From: Chryseobacterium sp. CH25
Lineage (GTDB): Bacteria; Bacteroidota; Bacteroidia; Flavobacteriales; Weeksellaceae
Direction: 5' to 3'
Assembly: GCF_004119455.1 (NCBI RefSeq)
Contig: NZ_NRQT01000010.1
Span: forward strand, 62,001-126,000
Length of the DNA stretch: 64,000 nucleotides
The translations under genes were made by a program, and so were the position numbers. The notes beneath the pieces are model-generated. The model did no database searches and was not told the DNA's origin. It saw nothing but the letters and a program-made list of their open reading frames with translations. Of this stretch, positions 44,063 to 53,261 are shown piece after piece; within the stretch, counting starts at the first letter, position 1, and every line of letters starts with the position of its first letter.

Positions 44063-44896
44063 TTACTTCAGCTTAATCTTCTCAATCTGGTGACGAAGCT
44101 TCAGCCCTGCTTTCAGGAATGAATACTGCATCGGTTTTGATTCTTTGTAGTATTTATCAATAAAGATTTGCATTGCTCCATAGAAACGGTTCAGATAAAC
44201 ATCATTCTTCACTGTGCTTTCTCCTTTATGATGAAGAAGAGAAGCCTTACCATAGTAATAATTTCTATAACCATTTCTGATTAAAGTGTAGCAAAGATCA
44301 ATATCCTCACCATACATGAAATAGGCTTCATCCAATCCCCCTATCTTTTCATAAACCCCTTTTTTAACCAATAAAAATGCTCCTGTCATTACTTCCACTT
44401 CAGCTATAGCATCTTCATCAATATCATTTCTGTAATAAGATTTGGAATTATTTTTCTTAAAATTAGTAAACAGCTTTTCAAAAGAATTGAACATATCCGG
44501 AACCGAACGTTTGCTTTCCGGAAGAAAAACTCCCTCAGCATCATGCATCCGTATTCCAAGGCATCCGAAATCTGGTTGGCTATCTGAAAAATCTAAAAGA
44601 TCCTTCATGTAAAAGCCTTCCAATTCTGTATCGGGATTTAGTAGGAGTACATATTCTCCTTTTGCACACTGTATCGCCTGATTATTAGCTTTTGAAAAAC
44701 CGCCGTTTATATCTGAAGGAATAAAATGTACCTCTGGAAACTCTGAGATGAGTTCCCGCCATGTGTTGTCTGTAGAAGCATTATCTATTACTATCACCTC
44801 ATATTCTACTTCTTTTACATATTGCTGAATAGATAAAAGACAGCTTTTAAGCAATTGGGTAACATTGTAATTAACAATAATAATAGACAGCTTCAT
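44063..44896 (-). CDS. Family 2 glycosyltransferase
   Basis: 277 aa from MKLSIIIVNYNVTQLL at 44896; a longer frame to 44974 would overlap recR by ~75 bp and is not preferred. GT-A fold: IVIDNASTDNTW, YVLLLNPDTELEG (acidic metal-binding pair), then YFMYGEDIDLCYTLIRNG. This is the rhamnosyltransferase-like GT2 type used for surface polysaccharides. Its start is 1 bp after the recR stop. The acceptor sugar is unknown. Confidence 0.88.
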   Translation of the reverse strand: MKLSIIIVNYNVTQLLKSCLLSIQQYVKEVEYEVIVIDNASTDNTWRELISEFPEVHFIPSDINGGFSKANNQAIQCAKGEYVLLLNPDTELEGFYMKDLLDFSDSQPDFGCLGIRMHDAEGVFLPESKRSVPDMFNSFEKLFTNFKKNNSKSYYRNDIDEDAIAEVEVMTGAFLLVKKGVYEKIGGLDEAYFMYGEDIDLCYTLIRNGYRNYYYGKASLLHHKGESTVKNDVYLNRFYGAMQIFIDKYYKESKPMQYSFLKAGLKLRHQIEKIKLK

Positions 44897-44897
44897 A

Positions 44898-45509
44898 TTA
44901 ATCCTTTTCGTTGTAGGGTAATCTGTTGATAATAGATCTTCCGAGTGAAATTTCATCTGCATATTCCAATTCATCCCCTACTGAGATTCCTCTTGCAATG
45001 CTTGAAAAATTCACATTAAAGTTTTTAAACTTTTTATAAATATAATAGGCAGTGGTATCGCCTTCCATTGTAGCACTCAGTGCGAAAATAAATTCTTTTA
45101 CCCCGCCCTCATTCAGTTTTCTTTCAATACTAGGAATATTCAGCTGGCTTGGCCCTACTCCTTCCATCGGAGAAATTTTACCACCCAATATAAGATACTT
45201 CCCACCGTATTTCCCAGTATTTTCAATGGCAATAACGTCTCTTACATCTTCAACAATGCAAATCAGTTCACCACTTCTCTTTTCATTGCTGCAAATCTCA
45301 CAGATGTCAAAATCAGAAAAATTATGACATTCTTTACAGTATTTTATTTCATTGACAAGATTAATCAGGGAATTTCCAAGGCTCACCGCTCTGGAATTAG
45401 GTTGCTTTAATAAATGTAATGCCAATCTCAAAGCTGTTTTTCTGCCGATCCCAGGCAACCCTGAAATTTCATCAACTGCCTTTGCCAACACTTTACTCGG
45501 GTAATCCAT
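44898..45509 (-). CDS. recR: Recombination protein RecR
   Basis: 203 aa from MDYPSKVLAKAVDE at 45509; a TTG start at 45527 is possible but not needed. Helix-hairpin-helix LPGIGRKTALRLALHLL, a C4 zinc finger (CKECHNFSDFDICEIC) and Toprim domain with CIVEDVRDVIAIE and GGKISPMEGVGPS, then ARGISVGDELEYADEISLGR. RecR works with RecO/RecF in gap repair. A minus-strand -7 box (TATTTTTG, 45522-45515) ends 5 bp before the ATG, suggesting a nearly leaderless mRNA. Confidence 0.94.
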   Translation of the reverse strand: MDYPSKVLAKAVDEISGLPGIGRKTALRLALHLLKQPNSRAVSLGNSLINLVNEIKYCKECHNFSDFDICEICSNEKRSGELICIVEDVRDVIAIENTGKYGGKYLILGGKISPMEGVGPSQLNIPSIERKLNEGGVKEFIFALSATMEGDTTAYYIYKKFKNFNVNFSSIARGISVGDELEYADEISLGRSIINRLPYNEKD

Positions 45510-45588
45510 AGCTACAAAAATAAGCAATATTTAAGGAAAATAATCTATCCTGAAGAGGAGTTTTTAGATTTAGAAATATGGGACATGA

Positions 45589-45700
45589 AGTGAATGGTCA
45601 ATAGTCAATTCGCTGCGCTTGTCAATTTGATATTTAAAGTTTAATGTTATTACAGTTTAGTAATTCACTATTCACTTGCGAAGCAAAATTCACCATTCAC
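45589..45700. repeat. Dispersed GCGAA/TTGACC intergenic repeat, copy 3
   Basis: GTGAATGGTCAATAGTCAATT, then CGCTGCGCTTGTCAATTTG at the left; ATTCACTATTCACTTGCG, then AAGCAAAATTCACCATTCAC at the right. The centre (TTTAAAGTTTAA) and right arm closely match copy 5. Confidence 0.6.
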
Positions 45701-45740
45701 ATTTAAAATTTAAAGACTTCCCCTGATATTTTTGCAGTTC

Positions 45741-45806
45741 ATGTCTATTATCTATCCTTCCCCAATCCCTTACCTGCAACTCTTACAATACATTGTCTCA
45801 TTATGA
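45741..45806 (+). CDS. Possible 21-aa small ORF
   Basis: ATG at 45741 opens MSIIYPSPIPYLQLLQYIVSL and stops at 45806. A -7 box TATTTTTG (45727-45734) ends 6 bp before it. It is hydrophobic and has no recognised relatives; it could be a membrane-active small protein, a leader peptide, or chance. Confidence 0.2.
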   Translation: MSIIYPSPIPYLQLLQYIVSL

Positions 45807-45857
45807 TATTTTAAACTCCAATTCGGCCATTATACCCCGTAACTATAAAAAAACAGC

Positions 45858-45865
45858 TATATTTG
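45858..45865 (+). promoter_or_regulatory. -7 box of the LURP-one-like gene
   Basis: TATATTTG followed by CGG, 37 bp upstream of the ATG at 45903. Confidence 0.5.
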
Positions 45866-45902
45866 CGGCTCAATTAAATATGAAAAAAAAATAAACTAAC
45901 AC

Positions 45903-46508
45903 ATGGTACTTAACAACTTAAATTACCCACTGGATTTCAAGTTTAAAATTTCGACACTATCCAGCGATTTCAACATTACTGACAAAAATGGGAATTACGT
46001 AGCATACGTACGTCAGAAAATGTTCAAACTGAAAGAAGACGTTATCGTTTTCAATGATGAAAGCAAATCAAAAGAACTTTTCAGAATCAGAGCCAACCAA
46101 TGGATTGATTTCAATGCTTCTTATTCTTTAAATGATATTGTAGACAATAAAAACTATGGTAGATTGGCTAGAAAAGGAATGCGTTCTATCTGGAAAGCAA
46201 GTTATGATATCCTTGATTCTAAAGATCAGCCAAAATTCAAAGTACAGGAAGACAGTGCATGGGTAAGATTCTGGGACAGCTTCGTAGGAGAGCTTCCAAT
46301 CATCGGAATGTTTACAGGATATTTTCTTAATCCATCTTATACAGTTACCGGTATTGATGGAAAAGCATACTTCAAACTTAAAAAAATGCCTTCATTCTTC
46401 GGAAGAAGATTCCAATTAGACAGATTGATCGACATTGATGATGAGGAAGAAAGTTTAGTAATCCTTTCATTATTAATGATGACCCTTCTTGAAAGAGCAA
46501 GAGGCTAA
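45903..46508 (+). CDS. LURP-one-related (LOR/scramblase-fold) protein
   Basis: 201 aa, no signal peptide. A 12-stranded tubby/LOR-like barrel is suggested by paired strands NFKI-type: FNITDKNGNYVAYVRQKMF, KLKEDVIVFNDE, ELFRIRANQWIDFNASY, KASYDILDSKDQPKFKVQ and YTVTGIDGKAYFKLKKM. C-terminal helix ESLVILSLLMMTLLERAR resembles the buried central helix of the fold. Function unknown in bacteria. 20 bp upstream of a lipoprotein gene, so cotranscribed. Confidence 0.65.
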   Translation: MVLNNLNYPLDFKFKISTLSSDFNITDKNGNYVAYVRQKMFKLKEDVIVFNDESKSKELFRIRANQWIDFNASYSLNDIVDNKNYGRLARKGMRSIWKASYDILDSKDQPKFKVQEDSAWVRFWDSFVGELPIIGMFTGYFLNPSYTVTGIDGKAYFKLKKMPSFFGRRFQLDRLIDIDDEEESLVILSLLMMTLLERARG

Positions 46509-46528
46509 CATTTCAAAACCACAAACAC

Positions 46529-47020
46529 ATGAAATACCTAATCATTTTATTTTCTGCCTTTCTTTTAGTAGCCTGTAAAAAGGACAAAGAAACTGTTTCT
46601 GCAAACACAACAGCAGATTCTTCAAATATTGCTAAAGATTCTGCTATGGCAAGTATTCCTTCCGGAAAAATTCAGATTGAAACCATTTCATTTCCTGAAG
46701 AAATCAAAGAATGTTCATGCTATTTCGCGAGAAACAAATCTGATTTTGAAGCTGAAAAATACATCTATGCAGATGATGCCGGAAAAACAGCTTATATGAA
46801 ACTGGATGGTAAAAGACTCGCTATGAACCTGATCTCTTCAAGTGATATGGAAGTAGACGAAGAGCTTACCAAGGAAATAGAAAATGAAGGTTATAAAATC
46901 TCCGTAAAAGGTAAAAAGATTAAAGGTGAAGAAGCCTTACTCTTTGAAGGTACCCTAACGATTGAAAAACCGGACGGCAGTACTATTACAACCCCAATCT
47001 ATGGAGAATGTGGATGTTAA
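46529..47020 (+). CDS. Cys-rich C-terminus lipoprotein of unknown function
   Basis: 163 aa. Lipobox LVAC (Cys16). After a Ser/Thr-rich linker (about 20-45), the folded part has EECSCYF-like cysteines (IKECSCYFARNKSDFE) and ends in YGECGC, four cysteines in two C-x-C pairs that may form disulfides or bind metal. Cotranscribed with the LURP-one-like gene. Family not recognised. Confidence 0.75.
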   Translation: MKYLIILFSAFLLVACKKDKETVSANTTADSSNIAKDSAMASIPSGKIQIETISFPEEIKECSCYFARNKSDFEAEKYIYADDAGKTAYMKLDGKRLAMNLISSSDMEVDEELTKEIENEGYKISVKGKKIKGEEALLFEGTLTIEKPDGSTITTPIYGECGC

Positions 47021-47078
47021 AATCAAAAAATGAATACGCTTATTCTAAAATTTGCTAATTCATTCTTTTATACCTCAT

Positions 47079-47113
47079 AAAAATGCTTCTGTATTCCACG
47101 GAAGCATTTTTTA
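47079..47113 (+). terminator. Terminator after the lipoprotein gene
   Basis: AAAATGCTTC, loop, GAAGCATTTTTT. Confidence 0.75.
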
Positions 47114-47118
47114 TTTTG

Positions 47119-47126
47119 TAAATTTG
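47119..47126 (+). promoter_or_regulatory. -7 box of pepD
   Basis: TAAATTTG right after the upstream terminator, 16 bp before the ATG at 47143. Confidence 0.5.
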
Positions 47127-47142
47127 AGAAAAATAAATTTCA

Positions 47143-48585
47143 ATGGCATTATCTAACATAGAACCGCAGATAATCTGGAAAAACTTCTCCAAATTAAATG
47201 CAGTTCCAAGACCATCTAAAAAAGAGGAAAAAGTAATTGCTTTCATCAAAGGATTTGGTGAAGATCTAGGCTTAGAAACTACTGTAGATGAAGTAGGAAA
47301 CGTAATTATTAAAAAACCTGCTACTGCAGGAATGGAAAACCGTAAATCTATTGTGCTTCAGTCGCATTTGGATATGGTTTGCCAGAAAAACAATGACGTT
47401 AATTTCGATTTTGAAACAGAAGGAATCAAAATGGAAATTGATGGGGATTGGGTAAAAGCAAAAGGAACTACTTTAGGAGCTGATAACGGTTTAGGAGTAG
47501 CTACCATTATGTCTATTCTTGAAAGTTCAGATATTCCTCACCCAGCATTGGAAGCTTTGTTCACGATTGACGAAGAAACAGGAATGACAGGAGCTATCGG
47601 TTTAAAACCAGGTCAGCTTACCGGAGAAATCCTATTAAACCTTGATACAGAAGAAGATGATGAGATTGACATAGGCTGTGCCGGAGGTGTTGACGTTACC
47701 ATCACTCAAAACTATGCAACAGAAGCTCCAAAAGGGCAGGTTGTAAGAATTGAGGTGAAAGGTTTACAGGGTGGACACTCAGGAATGGATATCCATAAAG
47801 GTTTCGGAAACGCAAACATTATCCTTGGAAGACTTCTTTACAAAGGATTGGAAAACCAAAATATAGAACTGATCTCTATTGACGGAGGTGGATTAAGAAA
47901 TGCGATTCCAAGAGAAGGTGTTGCTATCATCTCTGTAAGAAATGCTCAGGAGTTCATCCAGGAAGCTACTGTTCTTAAAGCAGAAATTTTAGAAGAATTT
48001 GCATCTGTAGAAGCAGGTCTTCAAATTAATATTGAAAACTCTACATCTTCTGACAAAGCTATTTCAGAAGCAGATTCTAAAAAAGTAATCCTTACTTTAA
48101 AAGGTCTTCACAATGGCGTTTACAGAATGAGTCCTGATGTAGCAGATCTTGTAGAAGCCTCTAACAACGTTGCAAGAGTAGAATTAAAAGGCGGAGAATT
48201 AAAGATTCTTAACCTTACCAGATCTTCAGTAGACTCTTCTAAATATTCTACAGCAGAACAATTGAAATCTGTAGCAGAATTGGCTAGAATGAATGTAGTA
48301 TTCAGTGGTTCATACCCAGGATGGAAACCAAGACCTGGATCTGAAATTGTACAGATCATGGAGAAAATCTATACAGAGAAGTTCAATGAGAAACCTCATG
48401 TAGTAGCTTGTCACGCAGGTTTAGAATGTGGTATCATTGGAGCTAACTATCCTGAAATGGAAATGGTAAGTTTCGGACCTACCATCAGAGGAGCTCACTC
48501 TCCTGATGAGAAGGCTAACATTCCTTCTGCTCAGAAATTCTGGAGCTTCCTGAAAGATATTTTAGCGAATATTCCTCAGAAATAG
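47143..48585 (+). CDS. pepD: Aminoacyl-histidine dipeptidase (M20C)
   Basis: 480 aa cytoplasmic dizinc dipeptidase hydrolysing Xaa-His dipeptides. Zinc and catalytic motifs: VLQSHLDMVCQK (His, then Asp), KGTTLGADNGLGVA (bridging Asp), FTIDEETGMTGA (catalytic Glu-Glu), LNLDTEEDDEIDIGCAGG, and near the C terminus HAGLECG and GPTIRGAHSPDE with the last His ligand. Normal length. Followed by a terminator. Confidence 0.92.
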   Translation: MALSNIEPQIIWKNFSKLNAVPRPSKKEEKVIAFIKGFGEDLGLETTVDEVGNVIIKKPATAGMENRKSIVLQSHLDMVCQKNNDVNFDFETEGIKMEIDGDWVKAKGTTLGADNGLGVATIMSILESSDIPHPALEALFTIDEETGMTGAIGLKPGQLTGEILLNLDTEEDDEIDIGCAGGVDVTITQNYATEAPKGQVVRIEVKGLQGGHSGMDIHKGFGNANIILGRLLYKGLENQNIELISIDGGGLRNAIPREGVAIISVRNAQEFIQEATVLKAEILEEFASVEAGLQINIENSTSSDKAISEADSKKVILTLKGLHNGVYRMSPDVADLVEASNNVARVELKGGELKILNLTRSSVDSSKYSTAEQLKSVAELARMNVVFSGSYPGWKPRPGSEIVQIMEKIYTEKFNEKPHVVACHAGLECGIIGANYPEMEMVSFGPTIRGAHSPDEKANIPSAQKFWSFLKDILANIPQK

Positions 48586-48605
48586 AACATTACAACAACG
48601 ATATT

Positions 48606-48639
48606 AAATATCCAAAGTCTTTTGATTTTGGATATTTTT
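48606..48639 (+). terminator. Terminator after pepD
   Basis: AAATATCCAAA, loop, TTTGGATATTT followed by TT. Confidence 0.75.
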
Positions 48640-48773
48640 AGTTTACATCATTACATCCAATATTAACCCATTAAAAATAATTAATAGCTCACAGATTAAA
48701 AGAACGTAACATTTCAATATATCTCTGAATATTTCACTAACTTATTTAGCTTTAATGGGAAAAACATTTAAAT

Positions 48774-49355
48774 ATGAAAAGTATTACAGTATTCTGCGGC
48801 TCAAGTTTTGGTACAGATAAAATCTATGAAGAACAGGCATTTTTACTTGGTCAGACTTTAGCAAAGCAAGACATTCAGCTTATTTATGGCGGCTCGGAAA
48901 CCGGTTTGATGGGAACAATAGCCAATGGAGCCCTAAGTGAAAACGGAAAAGTAACCGGCGTTCTTCCCCATTTTTTACAAACCAAAGAAATTGCTCATAA
49001 AAACCTTACCGAATTGGTTATCGTAGAAACCATGCACGAGAGAAAAACGAAAATGAGTGATCTTTGTGATGGTGTGATCGTTCTTCCCGGCGGCTATGGA
49101 ACCTTGGAAGAGTTCTTCGAAATGATTACATGGGCACAGCTTGGTCTTCACAAAAAACCTATCGGTATTTTGAATATTGACGGGTTCTACAATGATCTGA
49201 TTAATTTAGTTGAAAACATGGTAAATAAAGGCTTTTTAAAGGCTGTCAACCGGGATATGCTTCTCATCAGTGACAATATAAATGATCTGCTTGAAAAAAT
49301 GAGAAACTATCAGGCTCCTACTGTTGGAAAGTGGATTTCTAAAGAAGAAGTTTAA
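48774..49355 (+). CDS. LOG-family TIGR00730 Rossmann protein
   Basis: 193 aa. The family hallmark PGGYGTLEEFFEMITWAQLG is present, with the N-terminal CGSSFGTD and IYGGSETGLMGTIANGAL. These proteins are nucleotide-5'-monophosphate phosphoribohydrolases (cytokinin-activating LOG-like), releasing a base from AMP-like nucleotides. Substrate here is unproven. Single gene with its own strong terminator. Confidence 0.9.
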   Translation: MKSITVFCGSSFGTDKIYEEQAFLLGQTLAKQDIQLIYGGSETGLMGTIANGALSENGKVTGVLPHFLQTKEIAHKNLTELVIVETMHERKTKMSDLCDGVIVLPGGYGTLEEFFEMITWAQLGLHKKPIGILNIDGFYNDLINLVENMVNKGFLKAVNRDMLLISDNINDLLEKMRNYQAPTVGKWISKEEV

Positions 49356-49360
49356 TTATA

Positions 49361-49396
49361 AAAAGAGGGAATATTTTTAGAGTATTCCCTCTTTTT
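49361..49396 (+). terminator. Terminator after the LOG gene
   Basis: AAAAAGAGGGAATA, 9-nt loop, TATTCCCTCTTTTT, 14-bp perfect stem. Confidence 0.9.
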
Positions 49397-49442
49397 ATAT
49401 ATCTATTTAAATTTCTATCATCATTTCTTAGACATAGTTTAG

Positions 49443-49450
49443 TATTTTTG
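49443..49450 (+). promoter_or_regulatory. -7 box of the prolyl oligopeptidase
   Basis: TATTTTTG, 37 bp before the ATG at 49488. Confidence 0.45.
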
Positions 49451-49487
49451 TAATTAAAACTTTATCACTATCAAAAGAAATAACACC

Positions 49488-51637
49488 ATGAAAAATATAT
49501 TTTTAACTGGCTCATTATTATTAAGCCAGATCAGTTTCGCTCAATATAATTATCCAAAAACTCCCGAAAAACCTGTAACGGATGATTATTTTGGAACAAA
49601 GATTACAGACAATTATCAATGGCTGGAAGACCTGAAAAATCCGGAAGTAAAAACATGGTTCAAGGCCGAATCAGACTACAGCCACTCTATTATTGATAAA
49701 ATTCCTAATCGTGAGACTCTTTATAACCGTATGAAGCAAGTTCAGGAAATGGGAGGTGATTCTTACAGCTATGCAAAACAAAAAGGAAATCTTTATTTCT
49801 ATCTTAAAACAAAAAAGAATGAGAAACTTTCCAAGCTGTACACCAGAGATATTTCTACAGGAAAAGAGACATTGATATTTGATCCCGAAACGTATAAAAA
49901 GAATGCCCAGATCACTAACTTTTCAATAGATTCGAAAGGCAATAAAATAGCATTATTATTTTCACAATCCGGTGGTGAGATTTGTGAGATTAAGATTTTA
50001 AACTTACAAACAAAAAAATACTTGACGACACACTAAGCCCTATCTGGAGCGAGTTCAACTTTGAGTTTACCCCGGATGGTCAGTCTATTATTTATACCAA
50101 GATGAGCACCGGAGACCCCAACAGCAATATGCTTCTGAAAGAAATGAAAGCAATGCTGCACAAGATAGGAACCCATTCTGATCAGGATATTGTACTGGCA
50201 TCAAGGGAAGCAAATCCCGAAATTAATATACTAACGGAACAATTTCCAATGGTTGAGTTTTCTGAAGATTATCAATATATCTTACTCGATATAGGTTCTA
50301 CCAAATCGGAAAGTCCTCTATTCTATGCTCCTTATTCTGCTCTAAAGGATAAAAAAATTACGTGGAAACAGTTTGTAAAAGCTTCAGACGATATTACTCA
50401 AACCTTTATTAAAGGGGATCAGTTATTTTTCCTTAGTCACAAAAATGCACCGAATTACAAAATAGGACTTACAAGCCTATCCAACCCTGACTTTGATAAT
50501 GCTAAAATCATCGTTCCGGAAGGTAATGCTGTAATCAAATCAATACACAATTCTAAAAATTATTTATTTTATGCTTTAAACAATGGTATTACTCAGGAGA
50601 AATATCAGATTGACCTTAAAACATTAGCAATAAAAAAGGTACCGTTACCTGACGGAGTCAACAGTTCCGCTTCTCTTAACTCCCGTGAAAACGATCATCT
50701 GCAGTGCAATAACAGCAACTGGCTTACCCCGAATACATTCTACGAATACACCCCTCAGGATGGGAAAGTTGTTAAAAGTAAATATTTCAATGGGGAAAGC
50801 AAGTACCCGGATTATTATGCATCATATGATGTAAAAGAAGTGGAAGTAAAAAGTCACGACGGTGCTATGGTTCCTCTTTCTATTATCTATCCTAAAAACA
50901 TGAAAATGGATGGCAGTACTCCTGCTTACATCACCGGATATGGCGGCTACGGAATCTCTTCTACTCCACGTTTTTCTAACAGGCTGTCTGTACTGCTTGA
51001 GCAAGGTGTAGTAGTTGCTATTGCCCATGTGAGAGGAGGTGGAGAAAAAGGTGAAAACTGGCATAAAGACGGAATGAAAGCTAAAAAACCCAATACATGG
51101 AAAGATTTCATTGCCTGTTCAGAATATCTTGTTGACCAAAAATACACTTCTCCTTCAAAATTAATTGGTAACGGAGTCAGTATGGGAGGAGTTCTTATCG
51201 GAAGAGCTATTACGGAAAGGCCGGATCTATTTGCAGTGGCTATCGCGGAAGTGGGGATGACTAATGCTCTTCGTTCTCAAAACTCAGCCAATGGAGATAA
51301 TCAGATTCCGGAAATAGGAAGTATAAAAAAAGCTGAGGATATTAAAAGTCTGATCGAAATGGATGCACAAAGCAAGGTTAAAAAGGGAGTAAAATATCCG
51401 GCAGTGATTGTCCGTACCGGAATGAATGATTCCAGAATTACTCCTTGGGAACCGGCAAAATTTGCAGCAGTATTACAAAACAGTACAGCCTCTGAGAAAC
51501 CCGTTTTATTGTATGTTAATTACGAAAACGGACATTTCACAAGTGACCTGGATGTAGTCTTCAAAGAATATTCAGATATTTTTGCTTTTGCATTATGGCA
51601 GGTGGGACACCCGAAATTTCAGCCGGCTAAGAAGTAA
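49488..51637 (+). pseudogene. Prolyl oligopeptidase (S9A), single-base frameshift
   Basis: About 716 aa when repaired. From ATG 49488: signal peptide ending SFAQ, then the S9A N-terminal DDYFGTKITDNYQWLEDLKN. The frame breaks in A7 at 50012-50018; eight A's would give QTKKILDDTLSPIWSEF and join the remaining 530 aa. The catalytic domain is intact: ITGYGGYGISSTP, Ser in GNGVSMGGVLIGRA, Asp in GMNDSRITPWEP and His in ENGHFTSD. It cleaves after proline in short peptides; secreted to the periplasm. Confidence 0.87.
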
Positions 51638-51659
51638 AAGTCAAGAACTCATAAAAACA

Positions 51660-51689
51660 AAACCCGTTCGAAAAACTCGAACGGGTTTC
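51660..51689 (+). terminator. Terminator after prolyl oligopeptidase
   Basis: AAACCCGTTCGA-AAAAC-TCGAACGGGTTT, perfect 12-bp stem. Confidence 0.9.
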
Positions 51690-51712
51690 TTATTAAGATT
51701 AAAAAATATTTT

Positions 51713-52042
51713 CTAAGGATAAGGAGCAATTTCCACTTCAAGGCCTTCCATAGCATCTGCAATATGCAGCTGGCAGCCCAATCGGCTGTTGTCTTTCACA
51801 TGGAAAGCTTCAGCAAGCATTGCATCTTCTTCATCTCCCATTGGTTCCAGACCAGGATCATTGATTACATAAACCTGGCATGATGCACACATTGCCATTC
51901 CGCCGCATACACCAATAGTACCTTCTTCAGCCAATTCATAAGAACGGATAATTTCCATTAAGTTCATGGACATATCCGTTGGAGCAATAACATCGTGGGT
52001 TACACCTTCTCTGTCGGTGATTTTAATATTAATATCTGACAT
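51713..52042 (-). CDS. 2Fe-2S ferredoxin, adrenodoxin-like
   Basis: 109 aa. Cluster ligands are four cysteines in the C-x5-C-x2-C...C pattern: GVCGGMAMCASCQVYV and, 36 residues on, LGCQLHIADAM. ISC/adrenodoxin-type fold with the C-terminal helix EGLEVEIAPYP. 12 bp after the ferredoxin reductase gene on the same strand, so the reductase very likely feeds it with electrons from NADPH. Confidence 0.9.
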   Translation of the reverse strand: MSDINIKITDREGVTHDVIAPTDMSMNLMEIIRSYELAEEGTIGVCGGMAMCASCQVYVINDPGLEPMGDEEDAMLAEAFHVKDNSRLGCQLHIADAMEGLEVEIAPYP

Positions 52043-52054
52043 AATTCTGCAAAA

Positions 52055-53110
52055 TTAGTCAATTTTTTTCACAACAGCCTTCTCTGCTTCTTTACGACTT
52101 CCGTCAAATCCGTCTACACCACTTACGGTTGTATATTTTAATACGAATTTTTTACCAGGATTCAGTCTGTTATAAACACTCTGACACATTAAAGTAGCCT
52201 CGTGGAAACCACAAAGAATCAGCTTTAATTTACCAGGATAGGTATTGATATCTCCGATTGCATAAATACCGTCGATGTTCGTCTGATAATCAAGAGCATT
52301 GTTTACCACAATCGCATTCTTCTCAATATTTAATCCCCAGTTTCCGATCTCTCCTAATTTTGGAGTTAATCCGAATAATGGAATGAAGTAATCTGTTTCA
52401 ATTTCAAAAGCATCTTCACCATCTTTCTGTACAGTGATAGCTTCTACTTTTCCATCACCTCTGATCCCGGTAACTTCAGCAGGAGTAATTAATTTAATTT
52501 TCCCTTCGTTTTTCAGATCCTGAACTTTCTCTACAGAATCCAACGCTCCTCTGAACTCATTTCTTCTGTGGATCAAAGTAACTTCACTTGCTACATTAGA
52601 AAGGAAGATACTCCAGTCAAGGGCAGAATCTCCACCTCCGGCAATTACTACTTTTTTATTTCTGAAGTGCTCAGGTTCTTTAACAAAATATTCAAGACCT
52701 TTTTCCTCATACTCAGCTACATTTTCGAACGTAGGTTTTCTAGGCTCAAAAGTTCCCAATCCACCTGCAATAGCAATCGCTTTACATCTGTGAACTGTAC
52801 CTTTGTTGGTAACCACCTCAAACCACTCATCATCAACCTTTGTATAAGAAACAGCGGTTTCACCTAAAGTGAATCCAGGTTGGAACTGCTTGATCTGCTC
52901 CATCAAATTATCCACTAATTCTCCAGCATTCACTGAAGGATACCCTGGGATATCAAAAATAGGTTTCTTAGGGTAAAGTTCTGCCAATTGCCCTCCCGGT
53001 TGTGGAAGTGCATCAATAATATGGCACTTCATTTTTAAAAGACCAGCTTCAAAAACTGCGAAAAGCCCTGTAGGCCCTGCACCTATGATCAATATATCAG
53101 TGGTTATCAT
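52055..53110 (-). CDS. Ferredoxin--NADP+ reductase, thioredoxin-reductase-like type 2
   Basis: 351 aa. FAD-binding GAGPTGLFAVFEAGLL, PGGQLAELYPKKPIFDIPGYP, NADP site VIAGGGDSALDWSIFL and C-terminal YAIGDINTYPGKLKLILCGF. The redox C-x-x-C of thioredoxin reductases is missing, which together with the length defines YumC-type FNRs. First gene of a two-gene unit with the 2Fe-2S ferredoxin. A TAAATTTG box (53150-53143, minus) lies 33 bp upstream. Confidence 0.92.
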   Translation of the reverse strand: MITTDILIIGAGPTGLFAVFEAGLLKMKCHIIDALPQPGGQLAELYPKKPIFDIPGYPSVNAGELVDNLMEQIKQFQPGFTLGETAVSYTKVDDEWFEVVTNKGTVHRCKAIAIAGGLGTFEPRKPTFENVAEYEEKGLEYFVKEPEHFRNKKVVIAGGGDSALDWSIFLSNVASEVTLIHRRNEFRGALDSVEKVQDLKNEGKIKLITPAEVTGIRGDGKVEAITVQKDGEDAFEIETDYFIPLFGLTPKLGEIGNWGLNIEKNAIVVNNALDYQTNIDGIYAIGDINTYPGKLKLILCGFHEATLMCQSVYNRLNPGKKFVLKYTTVSGVDGFDGSRKEAEKAVVKKID

Positions 53111-53142
53111 AATTTAAGATAATTTAATTATACATGTAACTG

Positions 53143-53150
53143 CAAATTTA
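53143..53150 (-). promoter_or_regulatory. -7 box of the ferredoxin reductase-ferredoxin operon
   Basis: TAAATTTG on the minus strand. Confidence 0.5.
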
Positions 53151-53228
53151 CTAATTTTAATGCGAAGCATATTTAATTGATTCTAAATAAAAAGCTGAGA
53201 TTTGTCAAATATCTATTATTTAAGATAT

Positions 53229-53236
53229 TAAATTTG
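53229..53236 (+). promoter_or_regulatory. -7 box of the DUF3108 gene
   Basis: TAAATTTG, 25 bp before the ATG at 53262. Confidence 0.5.
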
Positions 53237-53261
53237 GCAACGTTTTTGTAAATGTCATATT

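Noticed and set aside
44897..44974. N-terminal extension of the glycosyltransferase into recR
   Set aside because: Residues before MKLSIIIVNYN do not belong to the GT-A fold and the overlap with recR would be ~75 bp.
14445..51637. Separate short genes at 14445-14714, 34236-35420 and 49488-50036
   Set aside because: Each is one half of a frameshifted gene; joined frames give normal family members, so they are listed as single loci.
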